A stretch of DNA of 64,000 nucleotides from Micromonospora parva (lineage in GTDB: Bacteria; Actinomycetota; Actinomycetes; Mycobacteriales; Micromonosporaceae), in the NCBI RefSeq assembly GCF_000718515.1, contig NZ_JNZS01000006.1:202405-266404 (forward strand), read 5' to 3'. The translations under genes were made by a program, and so were the position numbers. The notes under the pieces are model-generated. The model saw nothing but the letters and a program-made list of their open reading frames with translations, was not told the origin of the DNA and searched no databases. Shown one piece after another: positions 31,248 through 40,177 of this stretch; positions within the stretch are counted from its first letter, which is position 1, and each line of letters opens with the position of its first letter.

Positions 31248-32148
31248 AGCTGGCAGAGTGGTCATCGGCGGCTGTCGCGGCGGCGGCGCGCAGGAACTCG
31301 ATCGACCGGGCGGCCACGGCGGGTGCGGCGTGCGAGTCGCGGGGCAGCTCGACGGCGACCAGGCCGCGGTAACCGGCGTCGCGCAGCGCGGCCAGCACCG
31401 GCGGGAAGTCGATCTCGCCGACCCCGAACTCCAGGTGCTCGTGCACGCCCCGGCGCATGTCGTCGATCTGCACGTTGACCAGGTGATCGGCCACCTCGGC
31501 GACGCACTGCGGCACCGGCCACGGCTCCAGGCACCGGCAGTGGCCGATGTCGAGGGTGATGCCGAAGCGGGCCGGGCTGCCGAGGGCGGCGTACAGCCGA
31601 CGCCAGTCGGCGATGTCCTGCACCAGCATGCCCGGCTCCGGTTCGAACCCGACTGTGACGCCGGCGGCGTCGGCCGCGTCGACCACCGTGGCGCACCCGG
31701 CCACCAGCCGGTCCCAGGCGCACTGCTGCGGCACCGCCTCGGGTCGGACGCCGGCCCAGAACGAGACCGCCTCCGCGCCCAGGTCGGCACCGATCCGCAC
31801 GGCCCGCCGCAGGAACTCGATGCGCCGGGTCGGGTCGTCGTGCAGCAACGTGGGGGCGTGCTTCTGCCACGGGTCGAGCAGGTAGCGGGCCCCGGTCTCG
31901 ATGACCACGGCCAGGCCCAACGATTCCAGCCGGCGACCGACGGCGGCGACCCGGCGGGTGAGCCCGGGCGCGAACGGGTCCAGGTGGTCGTGGTCCAGGG
32001 TGAGCGCCACCCCGTCGTAGCCGAGTTCGGCGATGACGGCGAGCGCGTCGTCGAGCCGGTGGTTGGCGAAACCGTTCGTGCCGTACCCGAGGCGCAGCGT
32101 GGTGGCGTCGGCGGCCGGCGCGCCCGGTCGAGGCTCGGGGACGCTCAT
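31189..32148 (-). CDS. Sugar phosphate isomerase/epimerase-like TIM barrel of the ebo-like operon
   Basis: The 319-residue xylose-isomerase-like barrel opens with LRLGYGTNGFANHRLDDALAVIAELGYDGVALTLDHDHLDPFAPG. Metal-site pieces are VVIETGARYLLDPW, VGFEPEPGMLV, GITLDIGHCRC, VNVQIDDMRRGVHEHLEFG and VAVELPRDSH. The last 15 residues (SSLCSAPAEATPTEEAPAHM) are encoded by the inverted repeat and look added to a complete domain. The start overlaps the prenyltransferase stop. It is a second barrel besides EboE in this operon and may act on the cyclitol or sugar part of the product. Confidence 0.87.
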   Translation of the reverse strand: MSVPEPRPGAPAADATTLRLGYGTNGFANHRLDDALAVIAELGYDGVALTLDHDHLDPFAPGLTRRVAAVGRRLESLGLAVVIETGARYLLDPWQKHAPTLLHDDPTRRIEFLRRAVRIGADLGAEAVSFWAGVRPEAVPQQCAWDRLVAGCATVVDAADAAGVTVGFEPEPGMLVQDIADWRRLYAALGSPARFGITLDIGHCRCLEPWPVPQCVAEVADHLVNVQIDDMRRGVHEHLEFGVGEIDFPPVLAALRDAGYRGLVAVELPRDSHAAPAVAARSIEFLRAAAATAADDHSASSLCSAPAEATPTEEAPAHM

Positions 32149-33122
32149 GTCGGGGAGACCTTCCGGGCCAGCCGTCGACCCAGCGGCGCGGCCGCCGCGA
32201 CGGCCACCCCGAGCAGACCCGCTCCACCCCGCGCGGTGAGGGCACCCTGGAGGGCCGGCAGCCCGGTGATCCCGGCGCCGACGGCGGCGCGGACCCGTCC
32301 GGCCGACGGGTCCCGGACAACCTGGGCCTGGGCCGCGCCGTACCGGGCGGCGTACCAGCCGGCCAGCACCGCGGGCAGCACCGCGGCGATCCCGGCCGCG
32401 CGGCTGCGGCCCGCGCTCACCCCGATCTCGCCGACGGCCTCGGCCCGGTCGGTGGCTCCGGCTCGGTCGGTGACTCCGGCCTGTTCAGCGCTACGAGCGG
32501 CGGCGCGTCGGGCCCCCGGCGCGGCGACGGCGGCGCTGGCGGCGACCAGCGCGGTGCCGGCCAGGGTGCGCATCGGCAGGGTGGCGTCGGCGCCGGTGAC
32601 CTCCCGGCGGGACAGCGCGGTGACCGTCCAGGTGTGCGCGGCGACTGTCGCCGCCGCCGGCAACGCCCGGGTCAGCCGGCCGCCGGACGCGCCGAGCAAC
32701 ACGTCCAGGCCCCGGCAGGCGGCCATCACCGCCGGGCCGGCGGCGGTGTTCTTGGCCAGCAGGTCGTACCCCCAGATGGTGGCGGCCAGCGGCACGGCGA
32801 GCGCGGCGGCGCGGCGACCGCCCACGGCGGCGGCCAGGCCCACGCCGGCGGCGGTGAGGCCCGCCGCGAGACCGACCGCGGCGGCCGGGGTGACCCGCCC
32901 GCTCGGGATCGGTCGTTCGGGCCGCTCCTCGGCGTCCAGGCGTCGGTCGGCCCAGTCGTTGGCGGCCATCCCGGCCCAGTAGAGCAACACCGAGGCGCCG
33001 GCCAGAGCCGGGGTACGCGGGCTCAACGCGCCGGCCGCCGCGGCCCCGGCGATCACGTCACCGGGCACCGAGAGCGCCGCCGGAGCGCGGACCAGCTCGG
33101 CAAGATCAGCCAACGTTGTCAT
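32145..33122 (-). CDS. UbiA-family prenyltransferase (SCO3242 type, EboC-like)
   Basis: The 325-residue membrane protein has eight or nine hydrophobic segments. The first UbiA motif is in GMAANDWADRRLDAEERPERPIPSGRV (the NDxxDxxxD signature), and the second in WGYDLLAKNTAAGPAVMAACRGLDVLLGA. It should attach the prenyl chain made by the enzyme at 25993 to a polar acceptor. The sequence recalls the SCO3242 family linked to the CDA region of Streptomyces coelicolor. ATG 33122 is preferred over GTG 33128 from spacing to GAGGA. It overlaps the end of the inositol-phosphate synthase gene by 17 nt, which indicates tight coupling. Confidence 0.88.
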   Translation of the reverse strand: MTTLADLAELVRAPAALSVPGDVIAGAAAAGALSPRTPALAGASVLLYWAGMAANDWADRRLDAEERPERPIPSGRVTPAAAVGLAAGLTAAGVGLAAAVGGRRAAALAVPLAATIWGYDLLAKNTAAGPAVMAACRGLDVLLGASGGRLTRALPAAATVAAHTWTVTALSRREVTGADATLPMRTLAGTALVAASAAVAAPGARRAAARSAEQAGVTDRAGATDRAEAVGEIGVSAGRSRAAGIAAVLPAVLAGWYAARYGAAQAQVVRDPSAGRVRAAVGAGITGLPALQGALTARGGAGLLGVAVAAAAPLGRRLARKVSPT

Positions 33123-34269
33123 GGGCACCGTCCTCGCCGTGCAGTTGCCGGGTGAAGGCGGTCAGCCGGGCCCACTGTTCGCCGAGCGAGTGGGTGGGCG
33201 CGCCCAGCGGGTCCTTGAAGAAGAAGCCCAGGTCGACGAGCGGTCCCACCTGCCCGGCGGCGTGCGCGGCGGCGGTGAGTCGGGCCAGGTCGAGCACCAG
33301 CGGCGCGGCCAGCGCCGAGTCGCAGCCGTGCCAGGTGAACTCCATCCGCATGCCGGTGCCGAGGAAACCGGTGAAGGTGATCAGATCCCAGGCGGTCTTG
33401 AAGTCGCCCAGCTCCTCGACGAACTCGATGCGGGTGCCGCCCTGCGGGACGTAGCCCAACGTCTCACCGAGCACCCGCTGCTTGCTCTGCACCTTCGCCG
33501 CGTTCGCGGCCGGGTCGGCGAGGGTCGCGCCGTCGCCGCCGCCGAGCAGGTTGACCCCGGACCAGGAGCCCACGGCCAGGTTGCGCATCGCGAACATCGG
33601 CGCGAGCACCGACTTGACCAGGGTTTCCCCGGTCTTGCCGTCGTGCCCGGCGTACGGCAGGCGGGCCTCCTCGGCCAGCGCGGCGAGCGCCGGCAGCCGC
33701 AGCCCGGTGGACGGGGTGAAGTCGACGTACGGGCAGCCGGCGAGCAGCGCCGCGTAGCCGTAGAGGGAGCTGACCGGCAGCACCTCGTCCGGGCCGTCGA
33801 GGGCGGCGCGCAGCGCGGCCGGGTCGGCGTGCCCGGGGTGCGGTCGAGGGGCCGGCTCGGTGGCGGAGACGTTGACCACCACCACCCGGTCCAGCTCGTG
33901 CCGCTCCCGGAAGGTGGTGAGATCACGGACCACGGCGGCGGCCCGGTCGGCCTGGGTGTCGCCCACCGGTGCGGGGCGCAGCTCCTGCTCGACCACGCCC
34001 AGCTCGTCGCGGAGCGCCGCGACCAGCCGCCAGGGGATGACACCGGCGTCAGCGAGGGCCTCGGCCCGTTTGCACAGCGGAGTGGTGGCCAGGTCGTGCC
34101 CGCCGAAGACGAGGTCAGCGAAGGCCGGCAGGGCGGGGCCGCGCAGCTCGGGCAGCTCGGTGACGCAGCCGGTCGGCCCGGCCAGACCGGCCCGCAGCGC
34201 GAGCCCTCCGACGATGCTGGTGGTCGCAACGGACCCGCGCGCTCCTACCAGCCAGACACCTGTTCGCAT
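33106..34269 (-). CDS. myo-Inositol-1-phosphate synthase family protein
   Basis: The 387-residue protein has an NAD-binding start TGVWLVGARGSVATTSIVGG, followed by VVVNVSATEP, LYGYAALLAGCPYVDFTPSTGLRLPAL, the catalytic region HDGKTGETLVKSVLAPMFAMRNL and WSGVNLLGGGDGATL. These are the hallmarks of Ino1-type synthases, which cyclise glucose 6-phosphate. It is shorter than the eukaryotic enzyme but of normal prokaryotic length. ATG 34269 has GAAGGAG upstream. It heads the ebo-like operon, the place where classic ebo operons carry EboD, another sugar phosphate cyclase. The product is therefore probably an inositol phosphate that becomes the prenyl acceptor. Confidence 0.9.
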   Translation of the reverse strand: MRTGVWLVGARGSVATTSIVGGLALRAGLAGPTGCVTELPELRGPALPAFADLVFGGHDLATTPLCKRAEALADAGVIPWRLVAALRDELGVVEQELRPAPVGDTQADRAAAVVRDLTTFRERHELDRVVVVNVSATEPAPRPHPGHADPAALRAALDGPDEVLPVSSLYGYAALLAGCPYVDFTPSTGLRLPALAALAEEARLPYAGHDGKTGETLVKSVLAPMFAMRNLAVGSWSGVNLLGGGDGATLADPAANAAKVQSKQRVLGETLGYVPQGGTRIEFVEELGDFKTAWDLITFTGFLGTGMRMEFTWHGCDSALAAPLVLDLARLTAAAHAAGQVGPLVDLGFFFKDPLGAPTHSLGEQWARLTAFTRQLHGEDGAHDNVG

Positions 34270-34908
34270 GGTGCTCCTTCCCCGTTCACGAGGAACCGTC
34301 GGTACCGCTAAATATAGGAATATCAGAATATGTTTCGGAAAGATACGCCCCGGTTTTCCGAACAGCCGGGGTGGATGGGCCCCGTCCGCCCGTCCCGCAC
34401 CGGAACAACACCGGCTTCCGACGTCGGCGTCGGCGGCGACGACGCCGGACCGGTCCCGGCAGGTGCGAGCAGACGGGGCTGGTAGGCAGGGTCGGGTCGG
34501 CGTCTCGACCCTGCCTCCCCCGCATCCGGCCGGTCGGGGCGTTGGCATGCCCCGGCCGGGCGCCTCAGGCCGCCGCGCCCACCGGAACACCGACCGGACC
34601 ACGACCCGTTGGAAAGCGGCGGGCGGGTACGGCAGGGCTCGGGGTAGCGGCGGACGGTCTCATCAGGTCCTGTGGATCCTCACCGGTGGTGGCGGTCCTC
34701 CGGTGCGACCGGGGAATCCCGGTCCGGTCACACCGGACGACCGTCCTGCTCGTGCGCCACCGGGCCGTACGGCCCGGCTGCACGCTCCCCGATGCCGACC
34801 TCTGTCCCGGCCACGGGGCGCAATCCGTGGCTGGTCCCTCGCCGGTCGGCGTCGGAAAGCCCGTCGGGCGACGGCGGCGCGTTCACCGCCGTCGCGGATG
34901 GTCAAAGG
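34270..34908. promoter_or_regulatory. Intergenic region with the promoter of the ebo-like operon
   Basis: About 640 bp. An AT-rich patch at 34309-34337, unusual for this genome, holds a minus-strand -10 TATATT (34311-34316) with a weak -35 TTCCGA 18 nt upstream and several ATATTC-like direct repeats that may bind a regulator. A 10-bp hairpin (34868-34877 with 34886-34895, 8-nt loop) follows the Gfo/Idh gene stop and should end that transcript. No gene was seen in 34340-34860; the open frames there are shadows of GC-rich sequence. Confidence 0.6.
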
Positions 34909-36117
34909 TCAGACGGCCGCCGCGGTCAGCGTCGGCGCCACCTCGGCCCAGGAGGAGCCGAGCTCCGCCGAGCGCGTCACCGCGTCCAGCACCAGCTGGA
35001 CCTGCAACGCGTCGGCGAAGGAGGGAGTCGGGTCGACACCGGTGGCGACCGCCTCGATGAAGTCGCGCATCTCGTGCGTGAACGAGTGCTCGTAGCCGAT
35101 GATGTGGCCCGGGGGCCACCACGCCGACATGTACGGGTGCTCGCCCTCGGTCACCAGGATGCGGCTGAAGCCCTGCTCCGCGGCCGGTCGGGTGGCGTCG
35201 TAGAACTCCAGCTCGTTGAGGCGCTCCAGGTCGAAGACCACGCTCCCCAGCGATCCGTTGATCTCGACGCGCAGGCCGTTCTTGCGGCCGGTCGCGAAGC
35301 GGCTGGCCTCGTACGTGGCCAACGCGCCACCGTCGAGCCGGGCCACGAAGACCGCGGCGTCGTCGACGGTTACCGGCCCGGTGGGCGCACTACCGCCGTC
35401 CACGGTGGCCGCCAGACCGCTCGACTCGGCCGGCAACGGCCGCTCCTTGACGAACGTCTCGGTGACCGCGCTGACGCCACTGATCCGCTGACCCGTCACG
35501 TACTGGGTCAGGTCGATGATGTGCGCCCCGATGTCACCGAGCGCGCCGGAGCCCGCCCTGTCCTTCTGCAACCGCCAGACCAGCGGGAACTGCGGGTCCA
35601 CGATCCAGTCCTGCAGGTACGTCGCACGGACGTGTCGAATCACCCCGAGCCGTCCGTCGGCGACCAACTGGCGCATCATCGTGACCGCGGGGACCCGGCG
35701 GTAGTTGAACCCGCACATCGACCGCACTCCGGCGGCCCGGGCGGTGTCCGCCGCGGCGGTCATCGCCCGTGCCTCCTCCACCGTGTTGGCCAACGGCTTC
35801 TCGCACAGCACGTGCTTGCCGGCGGCCAACGCGGCGAGAGCGATCTCGGCGTGACTGTCGCCCGGGGTGCAGATGTCGACGACGTCGATGTCGTCCCGAT
35901 TGATCAGGTCACGCCAGTCGGTGGTGTACGCGTCCCAGCCGAGCCGGTCGGCGGCGTCGGCCACCTTCGCTGTGTCTCGGCCGCAGATCAACGCCATCCG
36001 GGCCCGTGCCGGCAGGTCGAACACGCGGTTCACGGTGCGCCACGCCTGCGAGTGCGCGGCGCCCATGAACGCGTAGCCGACCATGCCGACCCGCAGTTCT
36101 TTGTCGTTCGTGGACAA
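34909..36117 (-). CDS. Gfo/Idh/MocA family oxidoreductase
   Basis: The 402-residue NAD(P)-dependent sugar dehydrogenase has an N-terminal Rossmann domain with VGMVGYAFMGAAHSQAW. The catalytic Lys motif is LCEKPLANTVEEA (about residue 106), and the active-site D-x-x-x-H is in GALGDIGAHIIDLTQYV. Members oxidise inositols, sugars or glycoside 3-hydroxyls. It is the last gene of the ROK-controlled importer operon, 21 nt after the binding-protein gene, so it probably acts first on the imported compound. It might be an inositol or 3-keto-sugar enzyme; the sequence does not decide. Confidence 0.9.
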   Translation of the reverse strand: MSTNDKELRVGMVGYAFMGAAHSQAWRTVNRVFDLPARARMALICGRDTAKVADAADRLGWDAYTTDWRDLINRDDIDVVDICTPGDSHAEIALAALAAGKHVLCEKPLANTVEEARAMTAAADTARAAGVRSMCGFNYRRVPAVTMMRQLVADGRLGVIRHVRATYLQDWIVDPQFPLVWRLQKDRAGSGALGDIGAHIIDLTQYVTGQRISGVSAVTETFVKERPLPAESSGLAATVDGGSAPTGPVTVDDAAVFVARLDGGALATYEASRFATGRKNGLRVEINGSLGSVVFDLERLNELEFYDATRPAAEQGFSRILVTEGEHPYMSAWWPPGHIIGYEHSFTHEMRDFIEAVATGVDPTPSFADALQVQLVLDAVTRSAELGSSWAEVAPTLTAAAV

Positions 36118-36138
36118 GGTGGGTCTCCCCCCGGTATG

Positions 36139-37191
36139 TCAGAACCCGAGCTTGTCGTAGCTGCTCGCGTTCTCCTTGGTGATCGTCTCCGAGGCCAGGG
36201 TCACTTCCTTGGGCACCTGCAGCTCCGTCAGGTCGCCCAGGCCCCGACCCTGCGCGATGAGCCGCGCGAGGGAGACCGCCGAGGAGGCCATCGACGGGTT
36301 GTAGGTGACAGTGGCCTTCAGCACGGTGTTATCGGCCTTGATCGCGTCGATCGCGAGCTTGGAGCCCGCGCCGCCGACCATGAAGAACTCCGACCGGTTG
36401 GCCTGCTTGATGGCCGCGAGCACACCGATGCCCTGGTCGTCGTCGTGGTTCCAGACAGCGTCGATCTTCGGCAGCGCCTGGAGCAGCTGGGCCGCCTCGC
36501 GCTGGCCGCTGTCCGAGGTGAACTCGGCCGAGCGCCGGTTGCTCACCGTGAACCCGTAGGTGGCCAGGGCTGCCTTGAAGCCGTTGCTGCGCTCGACGGT
36601 CAGCGGGATCTCCAGACCGGCGATCTCACCGATGACCGGGTTGGCGACACCCTTGTCCTTGAGCATCTTGCCGATGAAGTGCCCGGCCGAGACGCCCATG
36701 CCGTAGTTGTCGCCCTTGATGACCAGCCGCGAGGCCAGCGCGTCGGGGAACGCCCGGTCCAGGTTCACGATCGGGATGCCCGCCTGCATCGCCTGGAGGG
36801 CAACGGCGTTGACCTCCTTGCCGTCGTGCGGCAGCACGACGATGATGTCCGGCTTCTGGGCGATCAGCGTGCCGAGCGTGGAGCGCTGGGCCTCGGAGTT
36901 CGACCCGCCGTCGACCTCCTTGAACTCCACGTCCGAGTAGGCCGCGGCCTGCGCCTTGGCGTTGGCGTGGATCGCGCCCATCCAGCCGTGGTCGGCGGCC
37001 GGCGCGGAGAAGCCGATGACGACCTTCTTGCCCGGGGCGTTGTTGCCTTCGGCGTTTCCGGCGGCCTTGGTCTGGGTGCTGGCGGCCGGAGTCTCGTTGC
37101 TGGTGCACGCGGTGAGAAGGGTGGCAGCGCCCACTGCGGCTCCACCGAAGAGCAACCGGCGGCGCGACAGGTCGCGACTGTGCTGGGTCAT
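36139..37191 (-). CDS. Sugar ABC transporter substrate-binding lipoprotein (RbsB-like)
   Basis: The 350-residue protein carries a twin-arginine-like signal SRRRLLFGGAAVGAATL and a lipobox LTAC with the lipidated Cys near residue 29, so it is a lipoprotein on the outer face of the membrane. The mature part is a periplasmic-binding-protein type 1 fold: VVIGFSAPAADHGWMGAIHANAKAQA, IAQKPDIIVVLPHDGKEVNAVALQAMQAGIPIVNLDR, AVWNHDDDQGIGVLAAI. The ligand is a pentose, hexose or inositol-type molecule. Gene order with RbsA- and RbsC-like genes is normal for the CUT2 family. Confidence 0.93.
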   Translation of the reverse strand: MTQHSRDLSRRRLLFGGAAVGAATLLTACTSNETPAASTQTKAAGNAEGNNAPGKKVVIGFSAPAADHGWMGAIHANAKAQAAAYSDVEFKEVDGGSNSEAQRSTLGTLIAQKPDIIVVLPHDGKEVNAVALQAMQAGIPIVNLDRAFPDALASRLVIKGDNYGMGVSAGHFIGKMLKDKGVANPVIGEIAGLEIPLTVERSNGFKAALATYGFTVSNRRSAEFTSDSGQREAAQLLQALPKIDAVWNHDDDQGIGVLAAIKQANRSEFFMVGGAGSKLAIDAIKADNTVLKATVTYNPSMASSAVSLARLIAQGRGLGDLTELQVPKEVTLASETITKENASSYDKLGF

Positions 37192-37288
37192 GAATGACCT
37201 CCTGGGAGCGGGATGTGACTTTGTGAGGGTGTGCGGGCCCCGGCCACCGTCGAAGATCTCGACGTCGCCAGGACAACGGTGCGGTGCG

Positions 37289-38416
37289 TCAGGTTGCGGT
37301 GGTGACCCTGTTCCGCGCGAGGAGCCGAGTGACGGACTTGAACTGGAACTGCTGGACCAGGACGGCGGCGACGATGATGCCGCCCTTGACCATGTTCTGG
37401 GCCTCGATGGAGAGGCCGTTGATGGCGAAGAGGTTCGTGATCGTGGCGAAGATGATGACGCCGAGCAGCGAGCCGACGATCGTGCCCCGGCCGCCGCTGA
37501 GCAACGTCCCGCCGATGATCGCCGCGGCGATCGCGTCCAACTCGTACAGGTTGGCCATCGCCGCCTGCGCCGAGGTGGCCTGCGAGGTGAGCATGATGGC
37601 GGCGATGCCGCAGCAGAGACCGGAGAGCGCGTAGAGCAGCATGGTGTGCCGCCGGACGTTGATGCCGGCCAACCGCGCCGCCTCCGGGTTGCCGCCGACG
37701 GCGATGGTCCGCCGGCCGAAGGTCGTCCGGTTGAGCACCACCCACCCGGCCAGCACCACCGCGCCGAGGATGTAGACGAGGATCGGGATGCCGATCACCT
37801 TGCGCGCCGCGATGTCGTTGATGAAGGTGCTGCTCGACACCTGGGTCTGCTTGTTGGAGATCGACGCGGCGAGGCCGCGCGCGGCCACCAGCATCGCCAG
37901 CGTCGCGATGAAGGGCACCAGCCGCCCGTACGAGATGAGCACACCGTTGACCAGGCCGACGCAGATGCCGACCACCAGGGCGGTGAAGATCATGCCGCCG
38001 GCGCCGTAGCTCTGGGTGGCCACAGTGGTGCACCAGACCCCGGCCAGCGCGACGATCGCACCGACCGACAGGTCGATACCACCACCGATGATCACGAAGG
38101 TCATCCCGACCGTGACCACGCCGACGACGGAGGCCAACTGGAGGATGGCCAGCACGTTGTTCCAGACCCAGTTCGGGTCGCCGTACAGGTCGGGCTTGGT
38201 GACCGCGCCGACCACGATGAGCGCGGCCAGCACCCCGATCAGACCGAGGTTGCGCTTCGCGCCGTCGCCGCCGTCACCCCGCCACCAGGAGAGCTTCCCC
38301 CCGGAGGATGCTTTGTCGCTGGCCACCGCAGTCTCCGCCGGGTCCACCGGCGGCGACTGTGCCGGAAGCTGCGGGCGCTCCGGTGTCGCGGTGGGAGTGG
38401 GAGTCGCGTCGCTCAT
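37289..38416 (-). CDS. Sugar ABC transporter permease (RbsC-like)
   Basis: The 375-residue membrane protein has about ten hydrophobic segments. CUT2 permease patterns include GVVTVGMTFVIIGGGIDLSVGAIVALAGV and NGVLISYGRLVPFIATLAMLVAARGLA, with VGGNPEAARLAGINV in the coupling loop. The first 65 residues are a Pro/Thr-rich cytoplasmic extension (TPTPTATPERPQLPAQSPP), longer than in RbsC. Its start overlaps the ATPase stop (ATGA). Confidence 0.93.
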   Translation of the reverse strand: MSDATPTPTATPERPQLPAQSPPVDPAETAVASDKASSGGKLSWWRGDGGDGAKRNLGLIGVLAALIVVGAVTKPDLYGDPNWVWNNVLAILQLASVVGVVTVGMTFVIIGGGIDLSVGAIVALAGVWCTTVATQSYGAGGMIFTALVVGICVGLVNGVLISYGRLVPFIATLAMLVAARGLAASISNKQTQVSSSTFINDIAARKVIGIPILVYILGAVVLAGWVVLNRTTFGRRTIAVGGNPEAARLAGINVRRHTMLLYALSGLCCGIAAIMLTSQATSAQAAMANLYELDAIAAAIIGGTLLSGGRGTIVGSLLGVIIFATITNLFAINGLSIEAQNMVKGGIIVAAVLVQQFQFKSVTRLLARNRVTTAT

Positions 38417-40035
38417 GCCGGTGCGCCTTCCATCAAGGACCCCGCCATCACGAGGTCAAGCACAGTGTTCTCGTCGAGTTCGCCGGCCGCGGCTTCGCGG
38501 ACGACCCGCCCTTCCCGCATCACCAGCACCCGGTCGGCCAGACCCAGCACCTCGGGCACCTCGCTGGAGACCAGCAGCACCCCGACGCCCTGCGCGGCCA
38601 GTGCCCGGATGACCTGGTAGAGCTCAGCCCGGGCGCCCACGTCCACACCCCGGGTCGGCTCGTCGAGAAGCAGCAGTTTGGTGCCGCCGAGCAGCCACCG
38701 CCCCACCACCACCTTCTGCTGGTTGCCGCCGGACAGGGTGCGGACCGGCCGGTCGACGTCGCGGGGCCGCAGCTCCAGGGTCTCGGCGATCCGGTCCGCC
38801 TCGGCGCGTTCCTTGGCCGCGTTGGTGAAGCCGAGCCGCGCGTACCGGCCGAAGGTGGCCAGCGTGACGTTGCGGTAGATCGGCTCGCCGAGCAGCAACG
38901 CCTGGCTCTTACGTTCCTCCGGGGCCATCCCCATGCCGGCGCGAACCGCCGCGCCGACGCCGGGCCGCAGGACCTTGCCGTCCATCCGCACCGTGCCGGC
39001 CTCCGGCAGGCGGGCACCGTAGATCGTCTCCAGCAGCTCGGAACGACCGGAGCCGACCAGCCCCGCGATGCCCACGATCTCCCCGGCGCGCACGTTCAGC
39101 GAGACGTCGGCGAACTCGCCCTCGCGGGTCAACCCCTCCACCTGGAGCAGGTCGGCACCCGCCGGGTCGTCGGCCGGCCGGTCCGGGAAGACGTACTCGA
39201 TGGTGCGGCCGGTCATCCGGCTCACCAGGTCGCGGGTCGGGGTGTCGCGCGCCGGCAGGTTCGCCGCCGTGGTCCGGCCGTCCTTGAGTACGGTGACCCG
39301 GTCGCCGATCTCGCGGATCTCCTCCAACCGGTGGGAGATGTAGATGACGGCGATGCCCTGCGCGGTCAGCTCGCGGATGATCCGGAACAGGTTGCCGACC
39401 TCGTCGTGGGCCAGCACCGCGCTCGGCTCGTCCATGATGATCAGTCGGGCCTCGTGCGACAGCGCCCGGGCCATGCTGACGATCTGCTTGCCCGCCGCCG
39501 GCAGGGACCTGACCATGCGCCCCGGCGGAATCTCACCGTGGCCGAGCCGGCTGAGGATCTGCCGGGTGTGCCGGGCCATCCGGCCGCGCCGGACGAACCC
39601 GAAGCGGCGGTACTCGTGCCCGAGGAAGGCGTTCTCCGCCACCGACAGGTCCTCGACCAGGTCAAGCTCCTGGTAGATTGTGGCGATGCCGGCCTTCATG
39701 GCCGCCTGCGGGTTGGCGAACGTGGTCGGCTCACCGCGCCACTCCACCAGCCCGGAATCCGGTTGGTGCACCCCGGCGAGCACCTTGATGAGGGTGGACT
39801 TGCCGGCGCCGTTCTGCCCGAGCAGGCAGTGCACCTCGCCGGCACGCACCTCCAGCTGCACGCCGTCGAGCGCGCGTACGCCAGGGAAGGTCTTGACCAG
39901 ATCGGTGAGGCGCAGGACCACCTCGCCCGCGACGGTGTCGGCGGGAGCCTCGACCAGCGGCGCCTCGGCGACGGCCTCGGCCGACGCGGTGGCGGGGTCA
40001 TCCTCGGGCAGGGCCACAGTCTCCTCCTCGCTCAC
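38413..40035 (-). CDS. Sugar ABC transporter ATP-binding protein, two ATPase domains (RbsA-like)
   Basis: The 540-residue protein has two ABC domains, as in CUT2 importers. The first holds Walker A GQNGAGKST and the degenerate signature LPAAGKQ with DEPSAVLAHDE. The second has the altered Walker A GLVGSGRSE, an intact LSGGNQQK and LLDEPTRGVDVGA. The first 35 residues are acidic and probably disordered. The start is uncertain: GTG 40035 has no ribosome site, while GTG 40017 follows GGAGGAG. The gene begins only 17 nt from a tandem 60-bp repeat that separates it from the ROK regulator. Confidence 0.93.
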   Translation of the reverse strand: MSEEETVALPEDDPATASAEAVAEAPLVEAPADTVAGEVVLRLTDLVKTFPGVRALDGVQLEVRAGEVHCLLGQNGAGKSTLIKVLAGVHQPDSGLVEWRGEPTTFANPQAAMKAGIATIYQELDLVEDLSVAENAFLGHEYRRFGFVRRGRMARHTRQILSRLGHGEIPPGRMVRSLPAAGKQIVSMARALSHEARLIIMDEPSAVLAHDEVGNLFRIIRELTAQGIAVIYISHRLEEIREIGDRVTVLKDGRTTAANLPARDTPTRDLVSRMTGRTIEYVFPDRPADDPAGADLLQVEGLTREGEFADVSLNVRAGEIVGIAGLVGSGRSELLETIYGARLPEAGTVRMDGKVLRPGVGAAVRAGMGMAPEERKSQALLLGEPIYRNVTLATFGRYARLGFTNAAKERAEADRIAETLELRPRDVDRPVRTLSGGNQQKVVVGRWLLGGTKLLLLDEPTRGVDVGARAELYQVIRALAAQGVGVLLVSSEVPEVLGLADRVLVMREGRVVREAAAGELDENTVLDLVMAGSLMEGAPA

Positions 40036-40052
40036 GACGGAATCTCGAACAG

Positions 40053-40177
40053 CTCACTGTGCCGGCCTCTGTTCGCGACTGCGGGGCTCGCAAACCCGGC
40101 TCACTCCTCGCGCTCACTGTGCCGGCCTCTGTTCGCGACTGCGGGGCTCGCAAACCCGGCTCACTCCTCGCGCTCAC
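40053..40177. repeat. Tandem 60-bp repeat, two copies (gene-end repeat family B)
   Basis: Two identical 60-bp units (40053-40112 and 40113-40172) are followed by 5 more bases of the unit. The repeat starts at the stop of the ROK gene: on the minus strand it reads CGTGAGCGCGAGGAGTGAGC and so on. A 47-bp core is shared with 57455-57560. Being internal to a likely operon, it may work as a processing or termination site. Confidence 0.92.

Noticed and set aside
34672..37197. An 841-codon plus-strand frame opposite the Gfo/Idh and binding-protein genes
   Set aside because: Composition is rich in Arg, His, Gly and Val as in antisense shadows, and both minus-strand genes have clear domains and ribosome sites.
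40053..40177. CRISPR array
   Set aside because: Only two units, directly abutting, with no spacers and no cas genes in the window.
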